Source: Anaerolineae bacterium
GTDB lineage: Bacteria > Chloroflexota > Anaerolineae > B4-G1 > SLSP01
Assembly (NCBI GenBank): GCA_016928755.1
Contig: JAFGKB010000068.1
Span: 1-6,955 of the forward strand
Length of the DNA stretch: 6,955 nt
Reading direction: 5' to 3'
The first letter of the stretch is position 1. Each line of letters begins with the position of its first letter. The notes under the pieces are model-generated. The model saw only the letters and a list, made by a program, of their open reading frames with translations, was not told the DNA's origin and ran no database searches. Position numbers and translations under genes: made by a program. Below are positions 1 through 6,431 of the stretch, piece after piece.

Positions 1-1
1 A

Positions 2-772
2 GTCCCCGAACTTCTATCTGAAAATCAGGCGGTTACAGTTCTTGTGATTGATGATGATGCTCCAACCCGTGAGGTCATCAGCCGTTATTTGAGAAGGGAT
101 GGTTTCATGGTAGCAACTGCCGAGAACGGAGTTACCGGCCTACAAGTTGCCCGGACTGTGAAACCCGATGTCATTACTTTGGATATAAAGATGCCGGATA
201 TTGATGGTTGGACCGTCTTAGAAGAACTAAAAGCCGATGAGGAATTAAGGCAAATACCGGTTATTTTGATTTCTATTATTGACGAGAGAAGTCGCGGATT
301 TGCATTAGGGGCATCTGAATACTTAGTAAAGCCTGTGGACAGAGATATCCTGTTGGAAACGGTGAATAAGTATCGCAAAGCTGAGTGCTGTGGTCATATT
401 CTGATTGTGGAGGATGACCTGCCAACTCGCGAGATGATGAAACGCGCCTTAAGCAGGGCTGGATGGACTGTGGCCGAAGCCGAGAACGGGCACGTTGCTT
501 TAGTCCAGGTAAAACAGAATTTACCGGATTTGATTCTCCTGGATTTGATGATGCCGGAGATGGATGGCTTTACTTTTATGGCCGAATTACATAAACATAG
601 CGAATGGTTGCAGATTCCTATTATTGTCGTGACGGCGAAAGACCTTACGGCTGCAGAGCAGCAGCGTTTGGAAGGGAATGTTGAGCGGGTTATAGAAAAA
701 GGTGCTTTTTCACGTGAAGCCTTGCTCAACGAAATACAAAAGCTGGTTCAGTTACACATAATAAAGAGTTGA
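2..772 (+). CDS. C-terminal part of a hybrid sensor kinase/response regulator with two receiver domains (5' truncated)
   Basis: The frame is open to the left edge of the window, so the start lies outside. The GTG at 44 sits inside the first beta strand of a receiver domain (VTVLVIDDD) and is not a credible start. Numbering from that GTG, receiver 1 spans about residues 1-110: acidic pocket D3-D5, phospho-acceptor D47 in LDIKMPDIDGW, S77, and K96 in LVKP. Receiver 2 spans about 117-238: acidic pocket E123-D125, phospho-acceptor D167 in LLDLMMPEMDGF, T197, and K219 in EKGAFSREALL. No DNA-binding or enzymatic output domain follows; the protein ends after receiver 2. Tandem receivers with this wording, including the VTAKDLT...KGAFSRE ending, are known to me as the tail of hybrid histidine kinases, so a kinase core is probably just upstream (inference). 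The membrane kinase gene follows after 6 bases. The receivers should be cytoplasmic. Confidence is high for the domains, moderate for the hybrid-kinase context. Confidence 0.9.
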   Translation, partial: VPELLSENQAVTVLVIDDDAPTREVISRYLRRDGFMVATAENGVTGLQVARTVKPDVITLDIKMPDIDGWTVLEELKADEELRQIPVILISIIDERSRGFALGASEYLVKPVDRDILLETVNKYRKAECCGHILIVEDDLPTREMMKRALSRAGWTVAEAENGHVALVQVKQNLPDLILLDLMMPEMDGFTFMAELHKHSEWLQIPIIVVTAKDLTAAEQQRLEGNVERVIEKGAFSREALLNEIQKLVQLHIIKS

Positions 773-778
773 TATAAC

Positions 779-3700
779 GTGGGTAATAAACCGTTTCGCC
801 AGATATATAAACCCCAACAGCGGTTATCCTGGTTTAGATTTGCCGGGATACAACTGCTAATCACCCTTGCCGCTATTAGCGTGCTCTTATTTTGGAATGA
901 GCGTGCTGTGTCAATTACCGAGTGGCTGTGGTATGGGTTGGTAAACCTAGTGATATTTGCCGGTTATATGCGGTTTCAGGATCGACCAACGCTAAAAATT
1001 ACAGCCAACAAAATCTTGGCAATGAGTATCGGTGCTATCCTTTACGCGGTATTATCTTGGACCACCAACGTAATCCGGTTGCCTTCTATAAGTTTTGTCT
1101 CCCTACGACTGAGTGTTGTCACACCTATATTCTTAGGATTAGCTTATGGGCCAATGGTAGGGTTCTTTACCGGTGCTATGGGCAATATTCTTGGGGATGC
1201 CATAGCCGGCTGGGGTGTCTATCCTATTTGGGATATGGCTAATGGGCTGATGGGACTGGTTCCTGGCCTTATCTGGTTATTCCCAGAGTATCAGAAAGCC
1301 AATAGAAAATTATATTTCATTACTAGTGGTGCTTTAATCATTATCATAAGTACCGCGCTTTTTTTCCCGAAAATTGATAATGTCTGGGGTGGGCCTACAC
1401 CTTTAGCCTGGACACCAATCCTGGGCAGTATTCTATTAATTAATGTCCTGGTATACCATCTTGCCGGGAATAAATGGCCCCGTGTAACAGCAGCTATTTT
1501 ATGGGGAACCCTGGGCGTGATTAGCGGCATTAGTTTTGCTGCTATTGCCGATAGCTTGGGCGGAGAACGCTCAGTATGGATTGTCTTCGCCGGGGAGTAC
1601 TTGCCGGCTATAGGGCCGAATCTGATCTTTGCCGCTGTTCTAACGCCGTTTCTCTACGCAGCCTGGCAGCAGTTTAATACTATTTCCAATCAAATCCGCT
1701 ATGGCTTGACCGTGTTTGTTGTCACCAGTCTACTTATTACCTCACGAATTATTATCCACATAGCATCCGAATCAAATCTTAATCAGATCAAGATTCTGCA
1801 ATCAGAACGCGCGCAAACGGCAGCTTACCAAATTAGCAACGAAATTAATAATATGAGCGGTTTTCTTGAAGAACTGGCCGCACTTGATAACTTGATGCAA
1901 CAGCCACCAGAAACCCAGGAATGGCTGTTGTCCTGGCCCATCGAACAGGAACAAGGTTACGAACGGTTAATATTGCTTGATAATCAAGGACAAGTTCGCG
2001 CTAAAGCGGGTGCGGATACACAGCAAACGCTACTCCAGCCTAAAAATGAGCTTTTCTTTATGGCGCAAACTGAAGGTGAACGTTGTTTCAGCCCATTGAT
2101 TGTAGATACTGTTACCCGGGAACCCTCTCTCTCGATTGCTATCCCGATCTTGAATGAACAAGAGACAGTTGAAGGTATCCTTATGGCCGACGTCAGCCTT
2201 AAGCAATTATGGAAATTGATTACTGAGATTCAAGTTGGGGAAGATGGTTATGCCTATCTTTTGGATGAGCACCACGTTATTATTGCTGCTAACAGCACAT
2301 TACCAGAAGATATGCTGTATAAGGATTTATCGGACTATGACTATGTGGCTGAAATCACCGAGACACCTGATACCGCCCATGTATATACGGGCTTGCAAGG
2401 CAATGAAGTTATAGGGACTGCGGCCTTTATCCCTTGTATGGGTTGGTATGTAGTTCTTGAATACCCAGCCAGTGTTGCCGAGGCTCCGATCCAAAATCTG
2501 TTGCTATTCATGGGTGTGGCAGTCAGTCTCGTGACAATCATAGCTGTGGGACTAGGGGTACTAATCACCCAGAAGATACTTAATCCATTGAGCCGGCTTT
2601 CCACAGCCGCCGAGCAGATTAGTGCCGGGGAACTGGATACACGGGTTGAACTGCACACCAATAATGAGTTTGATACCCTGGCAAGTACCTTCAATGAGAT
2701 GACGGCTCGCCTGAACGAACTCTTGGCGACCGTGGAAAGTGAAAGTAATTTCGTAACTACCATCTTGAATACTGCGGATGCACTGGTTACCGTGACCGAC
2801 ATGGAAGGCCACTTAATCCGTTTTAACCGGGCCAGTGAACAACTCACCGGTTATACCTTTGAAGAAGTTCAGGGGAAGAGTTTCTTTGACTTATTTGTAT
2901 TGCCGGAAGAAGAGGTAGATGTAGACGATGTGTTCACCAAGCTAAAAGAAACCCAGACGGCGAACCGCTTTGAGAATTATTGGCAGACTAAGAGTGGTGA
3001 GAAGCGTTTAATAGCTTGGTCTAATGCAATGATGGGTGATAGTGAGGAAGCGCCAAAGTATATGGTCAGTATCGGCGTAGATATCACAGAACAACGCAAA
3101 GCCGAGGAGTTACAGCGGGAGAAAGAAGCCGCAGAAGCGGCTAATCAGGCCAAGAGTGTATTTCTGGCTAACATGAGCCATGAGTTACGGACCCCGCTGA
3201 ATGCCATCATTGGCTATAGCGAGATGTTGCAAGAAGATGCTGAGGATATGGGAGAAGATCTGTTTAGCTCCGATTTGGAGAAGATTCACATAGCCGCTAA
3301 CCATTTGCTCACAGTGATTAACGATATACTCGATCTCTCTAAAATTGAAGCCGGGAAGATGGAACTCTATCTTGAAACTTCCCCCATTACGCCCTTAGTT
3401 CATGATATTGTCACGACCGTCCAGCCGTTAGTAAAGAAGAATCATAATATCCTTGAAGTGAATTACCCGGAGGAAGCCGGGGAAATCCATACCGATGTTG
3501 TTAAATTACGGCAGATACTTTTTAATTTACTCAGTAATGCCGCGAAGTTCACGGAAAACGGTAAAATTGTGTTGACTGTCACAAAAGAGACCCATAATGG
3601 ACAAGAAAGGGTTAAATTCGAGGTAAAGGATACCGGGATTGGCATACCGGAGGAAAAGCAAGCACACATTTTTGATGCTTTTACCCAGGCTGATAATTCT

Positions 3701-3859
3701 ACAACACGGCAATATGGCGGTACGGGCTTAGGGTTAGCCATCAGCCAACGTTATTGCAAAATGATGGGTGGCGAACTGATATTGAAAAGTGCACCGGGCA
3801 TGGGGAGTACATTTACCGTATATCTGCCACTAATTTCAGGCGAGACATTTGAGGTTTAA
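779..3859 (+). CDS. Membrane histidine kinase with ECF S-component-like N-terminal domain, dCache-like sensor, HAMP, PAS, HisKA and HATPase
   Basis: Sensor kinase of 1026 residues. Two hydrophobic segments (about 20-39 and 49-64) precede a six-helix region (about 76-298) resembling the substrate-binding S component of energy-coupling-factor vitamin transporters: IGAILYAVLSW near 84, LRLSVVTPIFLGLAYGP from 109, GNILGD at 135-140, NGLMGLVPG from 155. A further helix (about 310-328) and a second at 573-596 bracket roughly 240 extracytoplasmic residues that look like a dCache domain (ILLDNQGQV; EDGYAYLLDEHHVI). HAMP begins at 601 (LNPLSRL), and PAS spans about 657-780, ending DITEQRK. HisKA has the phospho-acceptor H801 in SHELRTPLN. 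The ATPase has an N box (N916, N920), G1 (D951, DTGIGIP) and G2 (G980-G985). All catalytic motifs are intact. There is no receiver, so its partner must be elsewhere, possibly the preceding protein. The GTG start is chosen for the 6-base gap to the upstream gene; only a weak AAAGAG (763-768) precedes it. M64 is an in-frame alternative that would remove the first two helices. Confidence 0.92.
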   Translation: MGNKPFRQIYKPQQRLSWFRFAGIQLLITLAAISVLLFWNERAVSITEWLWYGLVNLVIFAGYMRFQDRPTLKITANKILAMSIGAILYAVLSWTTNVIRLPSISFVSLRLSVVTPIFLGLAYGPMVGFFTGAMGNILGDAIAGWGVYPIWDMANGLMGLVPGLIWLFPEYQKANRKLYFITSGALIIIISTALFFPKIDNVWGGPTPLAWTPILGSILLINVLVYHLAGNKWPRVTAAILWGTLGVISGISFAAIADSLGGERSVWIVFAGEYLPAIGPNLIFAAVLTPFLYAAWQQFNTISNQIRYGLTVFVVTSLLITSRIIIHIASESNLNQIKILQSERAQTAAYQISNEINNMSGFLEELAALDNLMQQPPETQEWLLSWPIEQEQGYERLILLDNQGQVRAKAGADTQQTLLQPKNELFFMAQTEGERCFSPLIVDTVTREPSLSIAIPILNEQETVEGILMADVSLKQLWKLITEIQVGEDGYAYLLDEHHVIIAANSTLPEDMLYKDLSDYDYVAEITETPDTAHVYTGLQGNEVIGTAAFIPCMGWYVVLEYPASVAEAPIQNLLLFMGVAVSLVTIIAVGLGVLITQKILNPLSRLSTAAEQISAGELDTRVELHTNNEFDTLASTFNEMTARLNELLATVESESNFVTTILNTADALVTVTDMEGHLIRFNRASEQLTGYTFEEVQGKSFFDLFVLPEEEVDVDDVFTKLKETQTANRFENYWQTKSGEKRLIAWSNAMMGDSEEAPKYMVSIGVDITEQRKAEELQREKEAAEAANQAKSVFLANMSHELRTPLNAIIGYSEMLQEDAEDMGEDLFSSDLEKIHIAANHLLTVINDILDLSKIEAGKMELYLETSPITPLVHDIVTTVQPLVKKNHNILEVNYPEEAGEIHTDVVKLRQILFNLLSNAAKFTENGKIVLTVTKETHNGQERVKFEVKDTGIGIPEEKQAHIFDAFTQADNSTTRQYGGTGLGLAISQRYCKMMGGELILKSAPGMGSTFTVYLPLISGETFEV
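3851..3854 (+). promoter_or_regulatory. Ribosome binding site deciding the GntR-fusion start
   Basis: GAGG lies inside the last codons of the kinase gene, 9 bases before ATG 3864. It overlaps the alternative TTG start at 3849-3851, so it can only serve the ATG. This supports translational linkage with the kinase. Confidence 0.6.
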
Positions 3860-3863
3860 GTTT

Positions 3864-4958
3864 ATGGAAGATATTCCACTTTATCAAAAAATAGCAGAGA
3901 GTATCAAGCACCAGATTTTACGAGGTGAACTCAAGCCCGGTGACCGGTTGCCACCGGTAAGGGAACTGGCGAAGACGTGGCGCTGCACGGCTGGTACTGC
4001 TCAACGGGCCTATGCAACATTGTCACGACAAGGGCTATTAGATAGCCGTCCTGGTCGCGGCACAGAAGTAGCCGGAACACCATCACAAGAGGATACTATA
4101 TTACGTCGGGCAACGCTTCTTAACCGGGTTGAAGGCTTCCTCTTGGAGGCTATGCGCTCCGGTTACACTTTGCGTGAAGTTGAGCTGGCCCTGGGTCTAG
4201 CCTTGGACCGCTGGCGAGCGTTGGTAACCGAATCCATGATACCTGACGAGGAAGGGGTTATACGCTTCGTGGGTAGCCATGACCCGGCTATTACGTTGTT
4301 AGCCGAACAATTGCCGGTTGCCGAAAACTTCAAACTACAACTACGCTTCAGTGGTAGCCTGGGGGGACTGATTGCTTTGGCTCAGGGGACTGCGGATATT
4401 GCCGGTAGCCATCTTTGGGATGCCGAGACCGATACCTATAATGTGCCCTTTGTGCGCCGCCTGCTCCCTGGACAACGGGTCGCATTGGTAACATTAGCAC
4501 ACCGGAATCTAGGCATTATCGTTCCACGGGGGAATCCCGCCGGTGTAACTGGACTGGAAGACTTGCGGAATAAAGGACTGACCTTTGTGAACCGCCAGCA
4601 AGGAACCGGCACCCGGGTGTGGTTAGAGGCCCAATTTACACGGCTGGAGTTAAGCCTTGAGGTCATCAATCTTTACCCCCAAGAGGCCAAAACCCATACA
4701 GAAGTAGCCAAGCTAATCCTTGAGGGTAAAGCGGATGTGGGTTTGGGTATCCAGGCGGCCGCCCAAGCATTTGGATTAGACTTTGTTCCTTTGACAACCG
4801 AGCGTTACGATTTTATTATCCCTGAGATTGTATGGGAAAGACCTCTTATCCAGAAATTAGTCACGAAGTTAAATATGGAACCGATCCGGGAATTACTCCA
4901 CGGACTTAGTGGTTATATTACTGACGAGATGGGAACGGTCCATTGGGTTGAGGCCTAG
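3864..4958 (+). CDS. GntR-type transcriptional regulator fused to a PBP_like (COG1910-type) ligand-binding domain
   Basis: One-component transcription factor of 364 residues. Residues 1-70 form a GntR winged helix: PLYQKIAESIKHQI, then GELKPGDRLPPVREL, the recognition region RCTAGTAQRAYATL, and the wing GLLDSRPGRGT. Residues about 72-130 are a helical linker I cannot assign. Residues about 133-340 match the periplasmic-binding-protein-like domain of PF12727/COG1910: SGSLGGL from 163, YNVPFVRRLLPG from 192, NRQQGTGTRV from 243, DVGLGIQAAA near 291. There is no signal peptide, so this domain binds its ligand in the cytoplasm. Related domains are annotated as molybdate-binding and often follow a ModE-type helix; the ligand here is unknown. 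ATG 3864 is preferred over a TTG at 3849 because the protein then begins at the usual GntR position and a GAGG lies 9 bases upstream. It follows the kinase stop codon by 4 bases, so co-transcription is likely. It probably regulates a transporter or this operon; no target site is evident here. Confidence 0.9.
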   Translation: MEDIPLYQKIAESIKHQILRGELKPGDRLPPVRELAKTWRCTAGTAQRAYATLSRQGLLDSRPGRGTEVAGTPSQEDTILRRATLLNRVEGFLLEAMRSGYTLREVELALGLALDRWRALVTESMIPDEEGVIRFVGSHDPAITLLAEQLPVAENFKLQLRFSGSLGGLIALAQGTADIAGSHLWDAETDTYNVPFVRRLLPGQRVALVTLAHRNLGIIVPRGNPAGVTGLEDLRNKGLTFVNRQQGTGTRVWLEAQFTRLELSLEVINLYPQEAKTHTEVAKLILEGKADVGLGIQAAAQAFGLDFVPLTTERYDFIIPEIVWERPLIQKLVTKLNMEPIRELLHGLSGYITDEMGTVHWVEA

Positions 4959-4961
4959 GTC

Positions 4962-6200
4962 TCAATCACGTGTGAAAAGTGCCACACATTCAATATGGTA
5001 GGTCTGGGGGAAAAGGTCTACCGGTTGAATCCACTCCAGCCGGTACCCATCTCTCACTAGCCGGCGAGCATCACGGGCTAAAGTGGCCGGGTCACATGAG
5101 ACATAGGTAATGCGGGTGGGTTTCTTGGCAACGATGGCATCTAAAGCCTCTCGTTCAAGCCCGGAACGGGGAGGATCTACAACGATCCCGTGGATGTTCT
5201 TATCCAATGTAGGTAGAATATCCTTCACCATGCCTTCAAGAATTTCCACATTATTGGCCTCTGCGAGGTTATGCCGGGCATCAGCTACGGCGTCATGGTT
5301 TAATTCAATCCCGGTCACGGTTCCGGCATACTCGCTGAGAAAAGCGGTAAAGAGTCCTACTCCGCAGTAGGCATCTACAATATGTTCATAGCCTTCTAAA
5401 TCCAGGGACTCCATCACGAGATCAACTAACCGCGCCGCTTGGGGAGTGTTAACCTGGTAGAAGCTGGTCGGGGAAATGCGGAATACCTTCCCATTAATGA
5501 CCTCATGTATATAATCCAGACCAATAAGGGGCGTAGAAAGCCCATCATGGCAGACTTGTACAATAGAGAGAGGGAAATCGACTTCTAAAGATGGGGGTTC
5601 CTCATCCACAGTCTGTAAAACCACCATCAGATCACCGGTCTCAGTGCCGGCACGTAATTCCATCCAGGCTAACTCTGGCAATGCCATATCCAAGGCCTCA
5701 AATAACTGGCTTACCGAAGGCTCTATAATCATACATTCATCTATAGCATAAACTTGATTGGTCTGAGCCGACATAAAGCCGGGACGCCCTTCAGCATCAA
5801 TATGAAAACGTACATGGTTACGGTATCCCCATCCGTAGTCATCTGGTATCGTTTCCAAGACTGGCGGTTCCTCAAACTTACCGATACGCCGGAATTGATC
5901 TAGAACCACCAGGGCTTTCATACGCGCTTCAACGGAATACTCGATATGTTGCCATTGGCAACCGCCACAACGTCCCGTACCAAAGTGTGGGCATGGCGGG
6001 GCGATCCGTGCCGGTGAGGGGTCCAAAATCTCTACGATACGTGCACGTGCATAACGTCCCCGGTCTTCAACTAATTCTACCGTAAGGCGCTCACCGGGGA
6101 TTGCATACGGGACAAAGATTGCCCGTCCTCCATAATGCCCAATCGCATCACCCCCGTGAGCCATAACACCAACTGAAAGTTCAAACTGCTCGCCCATCAT
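4962..6200 (-). CDS. rlmD: 23S rRNA (uracil-C5)-methyltransferase, RlmD/RumA family
   Basis: SAM-dependent RNA methyltransferase of 412 residues that makes 5-methyluridine, most likely in 23S rRNA (U1939 in E. coli numbering). Residues 3-60 are a TRAM RNA-binding domain. Four cysteines suited to a [4Fe-4S] cluster are visible: C70, C78 and C81 in CPHFGTGRCGGC, and C156 in IDECMII. The methyltransferase domain has the SAM motif DAYCGVGLFT (D276-G282), VDPPRSGLE, the catalytic nucleophile C369 in YVSCDP, and the C-terminal general base E404 in YHIECVALF. Length is close to that of the family. TrmA, which lacks both the TRAM domain and the cluster, is excluded; RlmC, or a dual RlmCD-type specificity as in some Gram-positives, cannot be. 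Two adjacent ATG codons exist: AAGG (6205-6208) is 7 bases from the second, GAGAAGG (6211-6217) is 10 bases from the first. It converges on the GntR-fusion gene with a 3-base gap. Confidence 0.92.
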   Translation of the reverse strand: MMGEQFELSVGVMAHGGDAIGHYGGRAIFVPYAIPGERLTVELVEDRGRYARARIVEILDPSPARIAPPCPHFGTGRCGGCQWQHIEYSVEARMKALVVLDQFRRIGKFEEPPVLETIPDDYGWGYRNHVRFHIDAEGRPGFMSAQTNQVYAIDECMIIEPSVSQLFEALDMALPELAWMELRAGTETGDLMVVLQTVDEEPPSLEVDFPLSIVQVCHDGLSTPLIGLDYIHEVINGKVFRISPTSFYQVNTPQAARLVDLVMESLDLEGYEHIVDAYCGVGLFTAFLSEYAGTVTGIELNHDAVADARHNLAEANNVEILEGMVKDILPTLDKNIHGIVVDPPRSGLEREALDAIVAKKPTRITYVSCDPATLARDARRLVRDGYRLEWIQPVDLFPQTYHIECVALFTRD

Positions 6201-6245
6201 TATACCTTGCCCTTCTCATTCTTAGAATAATCAAACCTATACTTT

Positions 6246-6251
6246 ATTATA
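6246..6251 (-). promoter_or_regulatory. Candidate -10 element of the rlmD promoter
   Basis: On the minus strand this reads TATAAT, a perfect match to the sigma-70-type -10 consensus, followed by an A/T-rich stretch. It would start transcription around 6238-6240, leaving a leader of about 38 bases before the ATG. No good -35 hexamer is visible at 16-18 bases upstream, so it may be an activated promoter or a chance match in an A/T-rich spacer. Confidence 0.45.
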
Positions 6252-6299
6252 CCAGCTTATCTGATTCGGATTCTTAAAATTCTGTCTATCATCGGAGAT

Positions 6300-6318
6300 G
6301 ACAAGTTGCCAACTTATC
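6300..6318. promoter_or_regulatory. Palindromic candidate operator in the divergent spacer
   Basis: GACAAGTTGCCAACTTATC is an inverted repeat around a central C at 6309. The inner arms AAGTTG/CAACTT are perfect, and 8 of 9 arm positions pair overall (mismatch at 6302/6316). Size and symmetry fit a dimeric helix-turn-helix regulator site. It lies about 30 bases upstream of the -35 of the peptidase promoter candidate and about 50 bases upstream of the rlmD -10 candidate, so it could act on either. The regulator is unknown. Confidence 0.35.
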
Positions 6319-6347
6319 TTACAGTCAATACTATCAGTGGCGGAATG

Positions 6348-6375
6348 TTGACAGCCTCCCAGAGTGTGCCACAAT
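6348..6375 (+). promoter_or_regulatory. Candidate promoter of the M24 peptidase gene
   Basis: A perfect -35 hexamer TTGACA (6348-6353) is followed after 16 bases by CACAAT (6370-6375), which matches four of six -10 positions. The start point would be near 6382, giving a leader of about 50 bases. The consensus -35 is the strong part; the -10 is weak. Confidence 0.5.
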
Positions 6376-6417
6376 AAAGTTATATTTTTCTTGCACGCTA
6401 AGAGAAAATTTACCTGT

Positions 6418-6424
6418 GAAAGGA
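6418..6424 (+). promoter_or_regulatory. Ribosome binding site of the M24 peptidase gene
   Basis: GAAAGGA ends 7 bases before ATG 6432, good Shine-Dalgarno spacing. It fixes this ATG as the start in preference to the in-frame ATG at 6456. Confidence 0.65.
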
Positions 6425-6431
6425 TTTAAAT

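Noticed and set aside
85..729. Two minus-strand open frames opposite the receiver domains
   Set aside because: They mirror the two homologous receivers (both contain a similar KPSISGI stretch antisense to the MPxxDG loop), so their similarity comes from the real plus-strand genes.
922..1242. 106-codon plus-strand frame within the membrane domain of the kinase
   Set aside because: Out-of-frame overlap with clear transmembrane coding sequence; no motif, no ribosome binding site.
2341..2847. Open frame of 168 codons on the minus strand inside the kinase gene
   Set aside because: It lies antisense to the dCache/HAMP/PAS coding region, whose domains are clearly on the plus strand; its translation is serine/threonine-rich without recognisable motifs, as expected of a shadow frame.
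3849..3863. TTG start for the GntR fusion, five codons upstream of the ATG
   Set aside because: The Shine-Dalgarno GAGG at 3851-3854 overlaps this codon and is correctly spaced only for ATG 3864; the extra residues precede the normal GntR N-terminus.
3864..4958. Calling the regulator ModE
   Set aside because: The N-terminus has GntR hallmarks (GELKPGDRLPPVREL), not the ModE helix-turn-helix, and there is no MOP/TOBE domain; only the C-terminal domain has a molybdate-related annotation.
4970..4987. Small inverted repeat GTGTG...CACAC just after the convergent stops as a terminator
   Set aside because: Only 5 pairs with an 8-base loop and no following T-run; too weak to call.
6381..6386. TATATT as a -10 element for the peptidase gene
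   Set aside because: It is 27 bases from the TTGACA hexamer and nothing like a -35 sits at normal distance; CACAAT at 6370-6375 with a 16-base spacer fits better.
6384..6408. Imperfect hairpin TTTTTCTT...AAGAGAAAA in the leader of the peptidase gene, considered as a riboswitch or attenuator
   Set aside because: Nearly all A-T pairs with an interruption and no conserved aptamer-like element; the leader is too short for a riboswitch.
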